Positions 8,014-15,293 of a DNA stretch of 40,415 nt are shown in pieces. A program made the translations under genes and the position numbers. Numbering within the stretch: the first letter of the stretch is position 1; every line of letters begins with the position of its first letter. Location: the NCBI GenBank assembly GCA_949298795.1, contig CASFXV010000020.1, positions 1-40,415 of the forward strand, given 5' to 3'. A model generated the notes under the pieces. The model made no database searches, was not told the DNA's origin, and saw only the letters and a program-made list of their open reading frames with translations. The stretch comes from an uncultured bacterium (GTDB lineage Bacteria; Elusimicrobiota; Elusimicrobia; Elusimicrobiales; Elusimicrobiaceae).

Positions 8014-8618
8014 CCCTCAATTTCTTTCAAAGCGTCTCTAAACGCTTTGATGATTTGTTCTTTTTCCCCCTCACCGCTTTCGGCCATAGGCACAAGTGCC
8101 ACCGGAGCAGACGTTTGCGGGGTAAAAATCTTTTTTAAAGCGCGCGGGTTGCACGGTACCGCAACCTGCGAAATTTCCAGCAATTCCACCTTTTTAAACC
8201 GATATCCGGTAACGATTTCCTGCCCTCTAGCGTCTTTCTCTTTGATGTATTCGTAGTCCAACGCCCGAAAGCCTACGCTAAACGCGGCCAGCCCTTCTTT
8301 GGCGAGCGTAAACGCCCAGTCGGCGGCGTCGTTACCTTTCCCGGCAAAATACACGGCACGGCCGGTAAGCCCGCCATCGGCAACTTGCAAATCTTCCACC
8401 TTGCCGATAATGTTTTTGACTCCGCCATAAGAGTGACTGTCCAAAAGAACAGGGTTCTTCAAAAAATTTTTGGCACCCGCCAAGAGCACTTCAGGCGGCA
8501 AAATGTCGCCGGCCCGGTCCTTTTGGCTGTGCGAGAATACAGCCGTTACGCTGCTTGTTTCTTCGTCAACGGATTTTATTTCAAACGTAAAATCCAGCGT
8601 GTTATGTTGGTTTTTCAT
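8010..8618 (-). CDS. Prohead maturation protease (HK97 family, U35)
   Basis: A 202-residue serine protease that trims the capsid scaffold domain during head maturation. The expected catalytic His lies in LLDSHSY (His62) and the Ser in AAFSVGF (Ser114), the conserved S-x-G-F motif. The C-terminus (PCNPRALKKIF) matches the family's end of the catalytic domain. It sits between portal and capsid genes and overlaps both by four bases, the classical order. Length is usual for the family. Confidence 0.94.
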   Translation of the reverse strand: MKNQHNTLDFTFEIKSVDEETSSVTAVFSHSQKDRAGDILPPEVLLAGAKNFLKNPVLLDSHSYGGVKNIIGKVEDLQVADGGLTGRAVYFAGKGNDAADWAFTLAKEGLAAFSVGFRALDYEYIKEKDARGQEIVTGYRFKKVELLEISQVAVPCNPRALKKIFTPQTSAPVALVPMAESGEGEKEQIIKAFRDALKEIEG

Positions 8619-10585
8619 TTTTTAACTCCCAATAAAATGGTGCAACGGCAATTGCACACTTCTTCCGCTTCAGCAAAAGCCTCCGGATCCCCTGGATAAG
8701 ACAAACCGTTAGAGAAGGTCTCGTTGGCACCAACCGTTTCGCCATCAAGCGCCGCATGGCTTTCGCGCACCTCGCTGTCCCGGGCGGTCAGCCACGTTTT
8801 TGTGGCATTTAATTCCGCCCCGTATTCGGCCGTACCTCCATTGAGCGCGCCGGTGCTCTCCGTACGGGCAATCAGCCGGGCCCGCGTTTTGAATCCGACA
8901 AACACTTTGTCCGCCAAGGCCTGTGCCATTTCTTCGTTGCTTTGCCCCTCTTGCAAGCCCTGGTTTAATACCGTTTCCACCTTGCGGCGCGTCGTGCGGT
9001 TTATATCCAAAATACGCTGGGCCACTTTGCCCAAGTAACGCCGCTCTGCATTTTCTTCCGTTTCTGCCTTGGCACTTTTTTGCAATTGTTCGCGTGCGGC
9101 GGATATTCCTTCTCTTACTGCCTGCGAAAGTACCGGCAGGAGCATTTTTTCAAGCGTTTTATCTTCTTTTTCCCAATCAAAAGTTGCCAACGCATTTTCC
9201 TTTGCGGCCCGTTTTAAGCGGCTGGCCTGCTCCATAAAAAAGCGGCCCGTCTTTTGCGCCAGCACCCGTTCCAACCGCATTTGCTGCCGGTCAAAGCGCT
9301 TCCACACTATCTCTTTGCGCTCGTCCTGTATGCTTTTTAGCTGCTGACAACGGCAGGATTTTTCATCTTTGGAAGAAGCAACGGTTGAGGCTTCATAGTC
9401 CGACGCGGGCACCAAACCGAAGTTAATCCACCAATCATCCCCCCAAGGCACCGCATTAAAGCCCAAATTCAACCGGTCATTAATATCGTTCAGCGGGAAA
9501 CCCATTTGGGCAAGCATTTGGGCGGTTTTCACTTTTTCCCCGAAATCAGCGGCAAACGCTTCCACATTGTCGTACTTAAAGCGAAGTTCAAATTCAGCGG
9601 TATACGGCGCTATAATCTGCGCATTTAACGCGCTTTCCACCTTGCGAACCATCGGGCGGATCACATTTTGCCAAAAGGTGCGCATTTGCCCCATATAGGT
9701 GGCATAATTTGTGGTATCCGTCATATTCAGCAGCGCCTTTTGCATTTGCATGCCGGACAATATGCGCTCGCTCGTGTTTTTAGAGTTTTCCACAAAATCG
9801 GCCGTTCCGCTGGAGGTGTTGATGGTATATGGCTTTAAGCCGCCAGACAAAAAACCGGTTCGTCCACGTTGGCTAACGCCTTTATGCTTGGCTTCCCAGC
9901 CCTGTTGGATTTGTTCCATTTGGGCCTTTGTTAAATCTTTATCAGTGGACAGAATAAAGGGCGTTTGGGAGTTGTTTTCATAAAAAGCCCGGTTGCTTTT
10001 CATCGCGGCTTTGTTGGCCTTCAATAACTCCTGAAGCGGTTTTAAAGGCGAAACCGAGCGGAAAGGATTTGCCGGGTTAAAATACCGGATATGGATTACT
10101 TCTTCCGCCGGATAAATCCGCCCCTCTATATTCCAGCTTGTGACACCCCTCCAGTCATAACCAACCGCCTCGCATTTTGCGGGATTACAAGGCCACAATT
10201 GGGCCGGCAAATTACGCGTCCCGGCCAACTGCCCGCGGGAAGGAATTTTCAAAATAAACACCTCACGGTGGTAGGCCAAATAGCCATAAACAAACTCCAA
10301 AAACATATTCCAATCCATTTCCGGATTGGGCTGGGCAAACAACTCAGCCACGGGCTGGACTGTTTTGTCGTCCCGGTAAATTTCCGCGTTGTCTTTAAAA
10401 CGGAAAAACCCAGCCTCAGCCTGAGTGGCATTGGTGGAAATGAACAAAATACTTTCGTACACTTCCGGAATTTCAGAAAAAGGCGTCTGCACCGTTTCGC
10501 CCACTAGCGGCTGCCAAACCTGCTCAGCGTTAGGGGAGGATTCATCCTCTTTTTTGAATAACCTTTTCAGTAAGTTTTTAATCAT
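8615..10585 (-). CDS. Portal protein fused to a MuF-like head domain
   Basis: A 656-residue fusion. The first ~400 residues are an HK97-type portal: YLAYHREVFIL, PAEEVIHIRYF, SVSPLKPLQELL and the ILSGMQMQKALL segment. A cysteine-rich linker (KSCRCQQLK) leads to a long helical region and then a MuF/SPP1 gp7-like minor head domain ending in WLTARDSEVRESHAALDG, SYPGDPEAFAE and CNCRC. The C-terminal motif (D-x-x-V-R-x-x-H, P-G-D-P, N-C-R-C) is the signature of that family. In most phages these are two genes; here they are one frame with no stop. I chose the ATG at 10585; an in-frame GTG at 10600 is possible and would add five residues. Confidence 0.92.
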   Translation of the reverse strand: MIKNLLKRLFKKEDESSPNAEQVWQPLVGETVQTPFSEIPEVYESILFISTNATQAEAGFFRFKDNAEIYRDDKTVQPVAELFAQPNPEMDWNMFLEFVYGYLAYHREVFILKIPSRGQLAGTRNLPAQLWPCNPAKCEAVGYDWRGVTSWNIEGRIYPAEEVIHIRYFNPANPFRSVSPLKPLQELLKANKAAMKSNRAFYENNSQTPFILSTDKDLTKAQMEQIQQGWEAKHKGVSQRGRTGFLSGGLKPYTINTSSGTADFVENSKNTSERILSGMQMQKALLNMTDTTNYATYMGQMRTFWQNVIRPMVRKVESALNAQIIAPYTAEFELRFKYDNVEAFAADFGEKVKTAQMLAQMGFPLNDINDRLNLGFNAVPWGDDWWINFGLVPASDYEASTVASSKDEKSCRCQQLKSIQDERKEIVWKRFDRQQMRLERVLAQKTGRFFMEQASRLKRAAKENALATFDWEKEDKTLEKMLLPVLSQAVREGISAAREQLQKSAKAETEENAERRYLGKVAQRILDINRTTRRKVETVLNQGLQEGQSNEEMAQALADKVFVGFKTRARLIARTESTGALNGGTAEYGAELNATKTWLTARDSEVRESHAALDGETVGANETFSNGLSYPGDPEAFAEAEEVCNCRCTILLGVKK

Positions 10586-10590
10586 AATTT

Positions 10591-11952
10591 TTAACCCCAC
10601 ATTACTACCGGGGTATTATCATTTAATAATTGGTTTACGCCATCAGCCAGGCAGTCTACCTGGTCGTCATGGGCGTGTTTCATGTCCTGCCGGAATGCCA
10701 CACATTCGTCCAAGAACTCGTCCATTCCTTGCTGCGGAATAAATACTTTTCCGCCGGCCACATACGGCACAATGTCCAGCACCCGCGAAAATTTATCTTT
10801 TTGCCGCGTCAGCGGGATAATGGGCAACCCCTCCCGGATTAACTCTTGGATAAGCCCCGTTCCACTCACTTTATCTTCAATATAAAAAGCGCCTACTGTA
10901 CCAAATTGCCCGCGAATTTGTCCATAAAATACCCGAGCGGTTTGCAATAATTCCGGCGCCTCAAATTTGCCCCGCACTTGCGCCAGTAAATAGGCATTTC
11001 CTTGTACAAGGCCCCAGGCCTGGAATACCGTAAAATCGTTGTTTTGCCCCGTTTTTTGGGCCGTATCGGCCACTATAATCACCCGTGTTGCAACAGCTGG
11101 CAATTCTTCGTAACGCTTGAACCAAGGCAGTTTTAACACATTACCATCCGCGACCACTGGATCCTGCTGGTAAAGAGCCGACCAAGAAATGGGCCCCAAC
11201 GCCTTTTTTTGCATTTGCAAAAATCCCAACGATCGCAACTCCGGGAAAAGAGCTTCGCCTCTTTCATTAATTGCGGGAGACTTGAACGAAAGGACATCCC
11301 CCTCCTTTTTCAGGGTGCCGATTAAGTCCTCTACGTGCCAACGGCTGTGTACAACGATCACCATACTGGGGGATTGGCGGCGTGATAAAATATCGGCCCG
11401 GTATCGTTCGTATATTTTCGCGCGCAACGTTGGGCTGTACGCTTCCTCACGGTTTCGGTATGGATCGTCAATGAACGAAACATGTGAAGGATGCCCAATG
11501 TTGCCGGCGCCCATTAAGCGGAAGTCTATTTGCCCGCCACTAAGGTTTCCGTCCGGCCCACACAACGCTAAAGTTTGAATGTTCTCCGTTCCTGTACCAA
11601 TCCTTGCGCCGAACACAGCCAAGTACCTGGGGGATTGCAAAATATGCCTTACCTTAAGTGATGTTTCAAAGAGCAATTTATCAGACGCGGTATAGTAGTT
11701 GAACCGTTTTTGCGGGTGCACTCCTACCAACCACGCCAAAAAATGACGCATTACCGTAGATTTTCCATGCTGCACCGGTGCTTCCACCGTAGCAATCGGC
11801 ATTCCGTCGTTCAAAAACTGCCAATATACCTGGTACTGCAAAAAATTACAAAACGCTCGTAGCCAATCACCCGTTTTGCCACCGGCCACATACCGAAAGA
11901 AGGTGTAAAAATCACTTTGTATCTCCCGGCGCATTTCTATTTGTTGCAACAT
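10591..11952 (-). CDS. Terminase large subunit
   Basis: This 453-residue DNA packaging motor has an N-terminal ATPase with Walker A APVQHGKST (residues 58-66) and Walker B HVSFIDDP (157-164), followed by a coupling motif VIVVHSRWH. The C-terminal RNase H-like nuclease shows its acidic residues in VADTAQKTG, FYIEDKVSG and HDDQVDCLADG. It would translocate and cut concatemeric DNA at the portal. It overlaps the small terminase gene upstream by 41 bases and ends just before the portal start. Confidence 0.96.
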   Translation of the reverse strand: MLQQIEMRREIQSDFYTFFRYVAGGKTGDWLRAFCNFLQYQVYWQFLNDGMPIATVEAPVQHGKSTVMRHFLAWLVGVHPQKRFNYYTASDKLLFETSLKVRHILQSPRYLAVFGARIGTGTENIQTLALCGPDGNLSGGQIDFRLMGAGNIGHPSHVSFIDDPYRNREEAYSPTLRAKIYERYRADILSRRQSPSMVIVVHSRWHVEDLIGTLKKEGDVLSFKSPAINERGEALFPELRSLGFLQMQKKALGPISWSALYQQDPVVADGNVLKLPWFKRYEELPAVATRVIIVADTAQKTGQNNDFTVFQAWGLVQGNAYLLAQVRGKFEAPELLQTARVFYGQIRGQFGTVGAFYIEDKVSGTGLIQELIREGLPIIPLTRQKDKFSRVLDIVPYVAGGKVFIPQQGMDEFLDECVAFRQDMKHAHDDQVDCLADGVNQLLNDNTPVVMWG

Positions 11953-12355
11953 TTAACCGCTCCGCCATAATTGCTTTTAATTCCTCTTCGGATATTTTTT
12001 CTGTCTTTAAGGTTAAATCTATTTTGCTTTCAGCTGGGGAAAGCAAATCAAATGTTTTTAAGGCCAGTTCCACCTGCTTGGCACTCATGCCCTTGGGGTT
12101 CTTTTCCAACAAAAAATTGCGCACCCGCCGCGCAATGGCGGCCATTGCCACGGTTTTTGTTCCGTCTGAGCCAGGCAGTTCTTCGGCAAAAACGCGCATT
12201 AAATTTTCTTTCAGCCGGTTGCGCTCCTGCCAGCGCCTAAGCCCCGCGCTTTTGGCCTCGCGCGAAGGCTGATTGGTAGCGGAGAACCGGTGTTCTTTGG
12301 GCGGTACGATACCGCCGCAGCCGGCTTTTTCGTGGGTAGATTTTCGTTGTCCCAT
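11912..12355 (-). CDS. Probable terminase small subunit (DUF5681-like)
   Basis: A 147-residue basic protein directly upstream of the large terminase. The N-terminal segment PPKEHRFSATNQPSREAK resembles the DUF5681 motif (G-x-x-F-x-x-G-N-x-P-x-x), often found at the start of phage small terminases. A helical middle (AIARRVRNFLLEK, SAKQVELALKTFDLL) could bind DNA. It would select phage DNA for packaging. Assignment rests on position plus the short motif. It is the first gene of the late operon, downstream of a promoter and two terminators. Confidence 0.72.
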   Translation of the reverse strand: MGQRKSTHEKAGCGGIVPPKEHRFSATNQPSREAKSAGLRRWQERNRLKENLMRVFAEELPGSDGTKTVAMAAIARRVRNFLLEKNPKGMSAKQVELALKTFDLLSPAESKIDLTLKTEKISEEELKAIMAERLNVATNRNAPGDTK

Positions 12356-12381
12356 AGCTTTTCCTGGTGCCGGGGCAACAA

Positions 12382-12405
12382 AAAAGCCCCGCGGTCGCGG
12401 GGCAT
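12382..12405 (-). terminator. Second intrinsic terminator in the late leader
   Basis: In the minus-strand transcript GCCCCGCG pairs with CGCGGGGC (12388-12405, 2-4 base loop) and is followed by six U (12382-12387). It lies about 27 bases before the small terminase ATG, so it would block the late operon unless read through. It is the second of two terminators after the late promoter. Confidence 0.85.
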
Positions 12406-12422
12406 CGTCAGATATGTACCAA

Positions 12423-12468
12423 AAAATGGGTTGGACACAACGAACTTTCGTTCGCTATCCAACCCACA
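12423..12468 (-). terminator. First intrinsic terminator in the late leader
   Basis: TGGGTTGGA (12460-12468 read on the minus strand) pairs with TCCAACCCA (12429-12437); an inner stem CGAAC/GTTCG stacks on it, and six U follow (12423-12428). The 5' arm shares GGTTGGATAG and the 3' arm TCCAACC with a large hairpin in the early leader at 21,102-21,173. Its place between a promoter and the late genes resembles lambda tR'. Confidence 0.8.
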
Positions 12469-12497
12469 GTAAGAGTATACCACAGTAAGAGTATAAA
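12466..12497 (-). repeat. Perfect 16-base tandem duplication of the -10 region
   Basis: On the minus strand the 16-mer TATACTCTTACTGTGG occurs twice in a row (12482-12497 and 12466-12481). Each copy contains TATACT. The first copy provides the -10 box of the late promoter; the second places another TATACT at the start of the transcribed region, where it could act as a pause-inducing -10-like element, as in lambda pR', or be a recent slippage product. Confidence 0.9.
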
Positions 12498-12520
12498 CAA
12501 TTATTTAGCGTTTTTCAAGG
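12492..12520 (-). promoter_or_regulatory. Late operon promoter
   Basis: On the minus strand TTGAAA (12515-12520) and TATACT (12492-12497) are separated by exactly 17 bases, a strong sigma70-type match. Transcription would start near 12485 and run into two intrinsic terminators before the terminase genes. No repressor-type operator half-site is seen here, so the promoter may be constitutive with control exerted at termination. Confidence 0.75.
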
Positions 12521-12606
12521 GAGTATATTTTGATCAAAAAAATAAAGAAACCGGGAACGATCATAAAACGTTTCTTTCTTTGCCACCCTCTAAAATTTGT
12601 CAAATT

Positions 12607-13269
12607 TTATTCCACCCCCCAAAAGGACATATGACGCAGTATATCTTCCAAATACCCGCTCATATAATATACACCGCCAAATCTATAACCAGACTCAGCA
12701 TAACCTGTATGTAACCCTAAAAATCCTAATGCAACTAATCCCTGACATACATCATACCAACTTTTATCCTGCGTTTCTCTTTCTATTCCTATCAGATTTA
12801 TCATTGCATTATCTACCGCCAAAGAGGCGATATTATCTTTTTCTTTATCCTCTTGATAGAATTTTGCCACTTCTGCTAAAAAGCGGATTTCTTTTCCGCT
12901 TAGACTTTCCAGCATTTTGGTATAGCGATTAAACACCGCATAGGAAAAATCTTCTTGCTCACGCATTCCTTTCATCAAGCGGATCATTAAACGCAGGTTG
13001 GCACTAGCCGTTCCCATAGAAGCATAATGTCCCAACCGATATATCAATGAAAGCAAATCATCGTTCTGTAGATATGAAAAATTTCCATCGCTAATCTCCA
13101 CCAAAATAGCTTCTCTTATTTGTTTGGCCTTATGTTTGATGAATTTTTTCAACACCACAGAAAGCACACCAGCCGGAGGGTAAAAAGTCGCCAATAAATC
13201 TGCTGTTGTCTGCAATCCCGTTAAGGGATTCTTGATAGATTCATATAATTCGTGTTTTTGTTTTTTCAT
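12607..13269 (-). CDS. Unknown 220-residue cargo protein
   Basis: I do not recognise this protein with confidence. It begins with a short segment containing Gly/Ala and hydrophobic residues (GLQTTADLLATFYPPAGVLSVVLKKFIKH, which may associate with membranes), followed by a basic stretch and helices (NDDLLSLIYRLGHYASMG, NLRLMIRLMKGM, RYTKMLESLSGKEIRFLAEVAKFY). The general look recalls phage- and island-borne proteins of the abortive-infection type, but no motif proves it. It is AT-rich compared with the phage genes around it, has a terminator just upstream (that of the protease unit) and is followed by the late-leader region, so it looks like an independent insert. A weak GGA ribosome binding site precedes the ATG. 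Confidence 0.7.
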   Translation of the reverse strand: MKKQKHELYESIKNPLTGLQTTADLLATFYPPAGVLSVVLKKFIKHKAKQIREAILVEISDGNFSYLQNDDLLSLIYRLGHYASMGTASANLRLMIRLMKGMREQEDFSYAVFNRYTKMLESLSGKEIRFLAEVAKFYQEDKEKDNIASLAVDNAMINLIGIERETQDKSWYDVCQGLVALGFLGLHTGYAESGYRFGGVYYMSGYLEDILRHMSFWGVE

Positions 13270-13365
13270 ATTGTTCCATACAAAATCTATTCAATATAAG
13301 ATACATCTACTCTACCGAATACGAAGAAACTTTGCAAATACCGCATAAAAATCGCAGAATTTAGA

Positions 13366-13390
13366 CAAAAAAATCCCCGCCGAAGCGGGG
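13366..13390 (-). terminator. Terminator after the SDH-type protease gene
   Basis: In the minus direction CCCCGC and GCGGGG (13375-13380 and 13385-13390) pair around a CGAA/TTCG tetraloop, followed by U7 after one A. It lies 55 bases after the protease stop and would separate that unit from the 220-residue gene. Confidence 0.85.
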
Positions 13391-13444
13391 AAAAGTACTA
13401 ATACCATAGTTGCGCTTAACTACACTACTATATGTCTCCTCTCA

Positions 13445-14344
13445 TTAACGTATTCTGGTAGTTAAATCTACACCTAAATTGTTTTCTACGATCTTTACTG
13501 CATTTGTAGAACTAAATGTATGCATATATGCATGATGAATAGTCAAAACCAAATCTTGCAATTCATCTTTTCCGCTTACATCTCTTTTCTCTAAATCAAT
13601 AATTTTCAGTCCTATTTCTTTGCATTTTTGTATATCAAATCTTCTTGCATGAGTCTTAGAATTTTCATGGCTAGACAATTCTTGCGTAATGTGTTCCGCC
13701 TTCTCTTCTTTATTTTCCTCATTAGAGAGCATATTTTCTTGCAACCATCTTTTGCAAATATCCGTAGACATTTCTATGGCTTTTTCACATTCCCCTAAAA
13801 AACTCGGATGATATTTACTCAGAATAGGCGCCCAAACTTGTGAAGTAGTAATATCTTTTTTGACATCACTCTTCGCACGCTCAAATTCTTCTAAAATCCC
13901 CTGGGCTGGAATCCCGTTAAACTGCGGGTCAATGGGACCTAGGCTTGATTGTTTTCCCATATAAATTTCTTTACCAGCGCAACACATCAGCGTTCCAGCT
14001 GACATTGCTATTTGAGGCACAATCATTGTGATATCGTTTTGAAACATCATTTTTAAATATGCTACGATAGATTCACAAGCACATAAATCCCCTCCCGGAG
14101 TATGCAAAATAAGGGCCAACCCTTTTTCCCTATCCATCTTGTGCACCATAGACATGAAAGCATTTTTATCCACTTCTTCAATGCCTACATTCATAATGGA
14201 AGGTTTTTGCAACCAACCAGAATAATAAGCAATTACATTTTTGCCTAATTTATCTGCTAATGCAACTAAATATTTCTGCCTTATTGCTTTAAAAGGGTTA
14301 GAAGCCCTTTCTATTTCCGAAAATACTTCGTTCCATCCTGGCAT
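13445..14344 (-). CDS. ClpP-fold serine protease of the SDH type
   Basis: This 299-residue protein has the ClpP/crotonase fold signature of SDH-family serine proteinases (PF01972-like, related to SppA). The glycine-rich oxyanion motif is HTPGG (residues 81-85), the nucleophile is Ser115 in MSAGT, and SLGPIDPQ (134-141) carries the conserved Asp after the active site. No signal peptide or membrane segment is seen, so it probably acts in the cytoplasm, possibly at the membrane. It is encoded as the second gene of a small AT-rich operon; its ATG shares an A with the stop of the 51-residue protein upstream (TAATG). Substrate is unknown. Its role as phage cargo, possibly defence or host takeover, is inference. 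Confidence 0.85.
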   Translation of the reverse strand: MPGWNEVFSEIERASNPFKAIRQKYLVALADKLGKNVIAYYSGWLQKPSIMNVGIEEVDKNAFMSMVHKMDREKGLALILHTPGGDLCACESIVAYLKMMFQNDITMIVPQIAMSAGTLMCCAGKEIYMGKQSSLGPIDPQFNGIPAQGILEEFERAKSDVKKDITTSQVWAPILSKYHPSFLGECEKAIEMSTDICKRWLQENMLSNEENKEEKAEHITQELSSHENSKTHARRFDIQKCKEIGLKIIDLEKRDVSGKDELQDLVLTIHHAYMHTFSSTNAVKIVENNLGVDLTTRIR

Positions 14345-14499
14345 TATTCTTTATCTCCCATAATAAAAGAATCAGGAGTTGTTGTTACCGGAACAGATTT
14401 TAGTAAAGAGAACTTATGAAAATATGTCTGCTTGTGGATGTCACAAGGCGTAATTCCCAAACTAAGATACTCTTTTTCATAGTCTGTTTTTTTAGACAT
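14344..14499 (-). CDS. 51-residue protein coupled to the SDH-type protease
   Basis: A short gene with an excellent GGAGGGT ribosome binding site, starting MSKKTDYEKEYLSLGITPCD and ending in PDSFIMGDKE. Its TAA overlaps the ATG of the protease gene (TAATG), so the two are almost certainly translated together. It is charged and has no signal peptide or membrane segment. It could be a regulator, substrate or adaptor of the protease, but the sequence does not say which. Confidence 0.7.
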   Translation of the reverse strand: MSKKTDYEKEYLSLGITPCDIHKQTYFHKFSLLKSVPVTTTPDSFIMGDKE

Positions 14500-14652
14500 A
14501 GTAACCCTCCATACATATACACATAAATAGTATACATTTTTTCGAAATTTTTTTTAGGTTAAAAAAAGATTAGATAAAAGATGAGAGAGGACAAGCAATT
14601 TTTATTTATTATTACTAATTTTTGTTAGCTTTGTCAATAAAGATAACAAAGT
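14500..14652. other. AT-rich gap between protease operon and early operon end
   Basis: This stretch is very AT-rich. On the minus strand a -10-like TATACT (14529-14534) lies 30 bases upstream of the 51-residue gene, making it the likely promoter region of the protease operon; no clear -35 is seen. The rest holds A/T runs around TTCGAA and shows no gene. Confidence 0.45.
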
Positions 14653-14686
14653 AAAAGCGTGTATACCCCTCAATATACACGCTTTT
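14653..14686 (-). terminator. Early operon terminator (bidirectional hairpin)
   Basis: AAAAGCGTGTATA (14653-14665) is perfectly complementary to TATACACGCTTTT (14674-14686) with an 8-base loop. With the flanking A and T runs it can terminate from either side. It lies just past the last gene of the early operon (the broken methyltransferase) and so would end early transcription before the cargo genes. Confidence 0.88.
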
Positions 14687-14690
14687 TTGT

Positions 14691-15210
14691 TTACTGCTTG
14701 CTAATGGCGTCTTGCAGCCTTTGGCAGGCAATATCAAAGTATTTATCGTTTATTTCAATGCCGGTGCCGGATAGCCCCAGGTACTGGCACGCAAGCAACG
14801 TGGTTCCGGAACCCATAAACACATCCAGCACATTATCTTTACCGGCGGTTTCCAGCAAAAAAAGCAACAAATCCAGCGGTTTTTCGGCCGGGTGGTTGGG
14901 CTTGCGGGTCAACCGGGGGAAGGTTATCACGTCCCCCAGGGCTCGGTTTTCCACTTTAAAGCCCTTGTTTCTAAACAGGGCAATCATTTCATACACCGGG
15001 CGAAAGCCGTAGGTATTGGTGCCTAAATGCTTTTTGTTCCAAACAAGCAGGTTTTCCATGGGCCAATCCAAAGAGCAGGACGCCCGCATAAAGGTGGCCA
15101 TAGGGCGGATCGGTTAGCACCAGCCCGTAAGATTTGTTAGGTAATAACTCCATTATTTCCAACGAATTGCCGCAATACAACGTTTGTTTGCCTATTACTT
15201 CTTTTCTCAT
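14691..15210 (-). pseudogene. Broken N6-adenine/N4-cytosine DNA methyltransferase
   Basis: The start (ATG at 15210, GGAAGG ribosome binding site) reads MRKEVIGKQTLYCGNSLEIM and then the catalytic motif TDPPYG. Directly after it the reading frame shifts: the other half continues in a different frame (14691 to about 15101) with LVWNKKHLGTNTYGFRPVYE, KPNHPAEKPLDLL and the SAM-binding motif DVFMGSGTT. Together this is the motif order of a beta-class enzyme (IV then I). The sum, about 170 residues, is short for the family, and the stretch that normally separates DPPY from the next strand is very short, so an internal deletion of some tens of codons plus a frameshift is likely. The enzyme is probably inactive. 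A sequencing error could explain the frameshift but not the missing length. Confidence 0.8.
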
Positions 15211-15293
15211 TGACTACCTTCCTTTTTTTCGTGCTATGCCCGATACATAGCCAGCCGCCCAAAGCGGCGGAAAATAGTCGTAACCTCAAAAAA

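Noticed and set aside
12211..12483. Minus-strand frame of 90 codons starting in the late leader
   Set aside because: It runs through both terminator hairpins and then overlaps the small terminase gene in another frame; no ribosome binding site and an Arg/Pro-rich, non-natural sequence.
12607..14499. A restriction-modification or toxin-antitoxin system as explanation of the cargo block
   Set aside because: No nuclease, methylase or classical toxin/antitoxin motif is visible in these three proteins; only the protease fold is supported.
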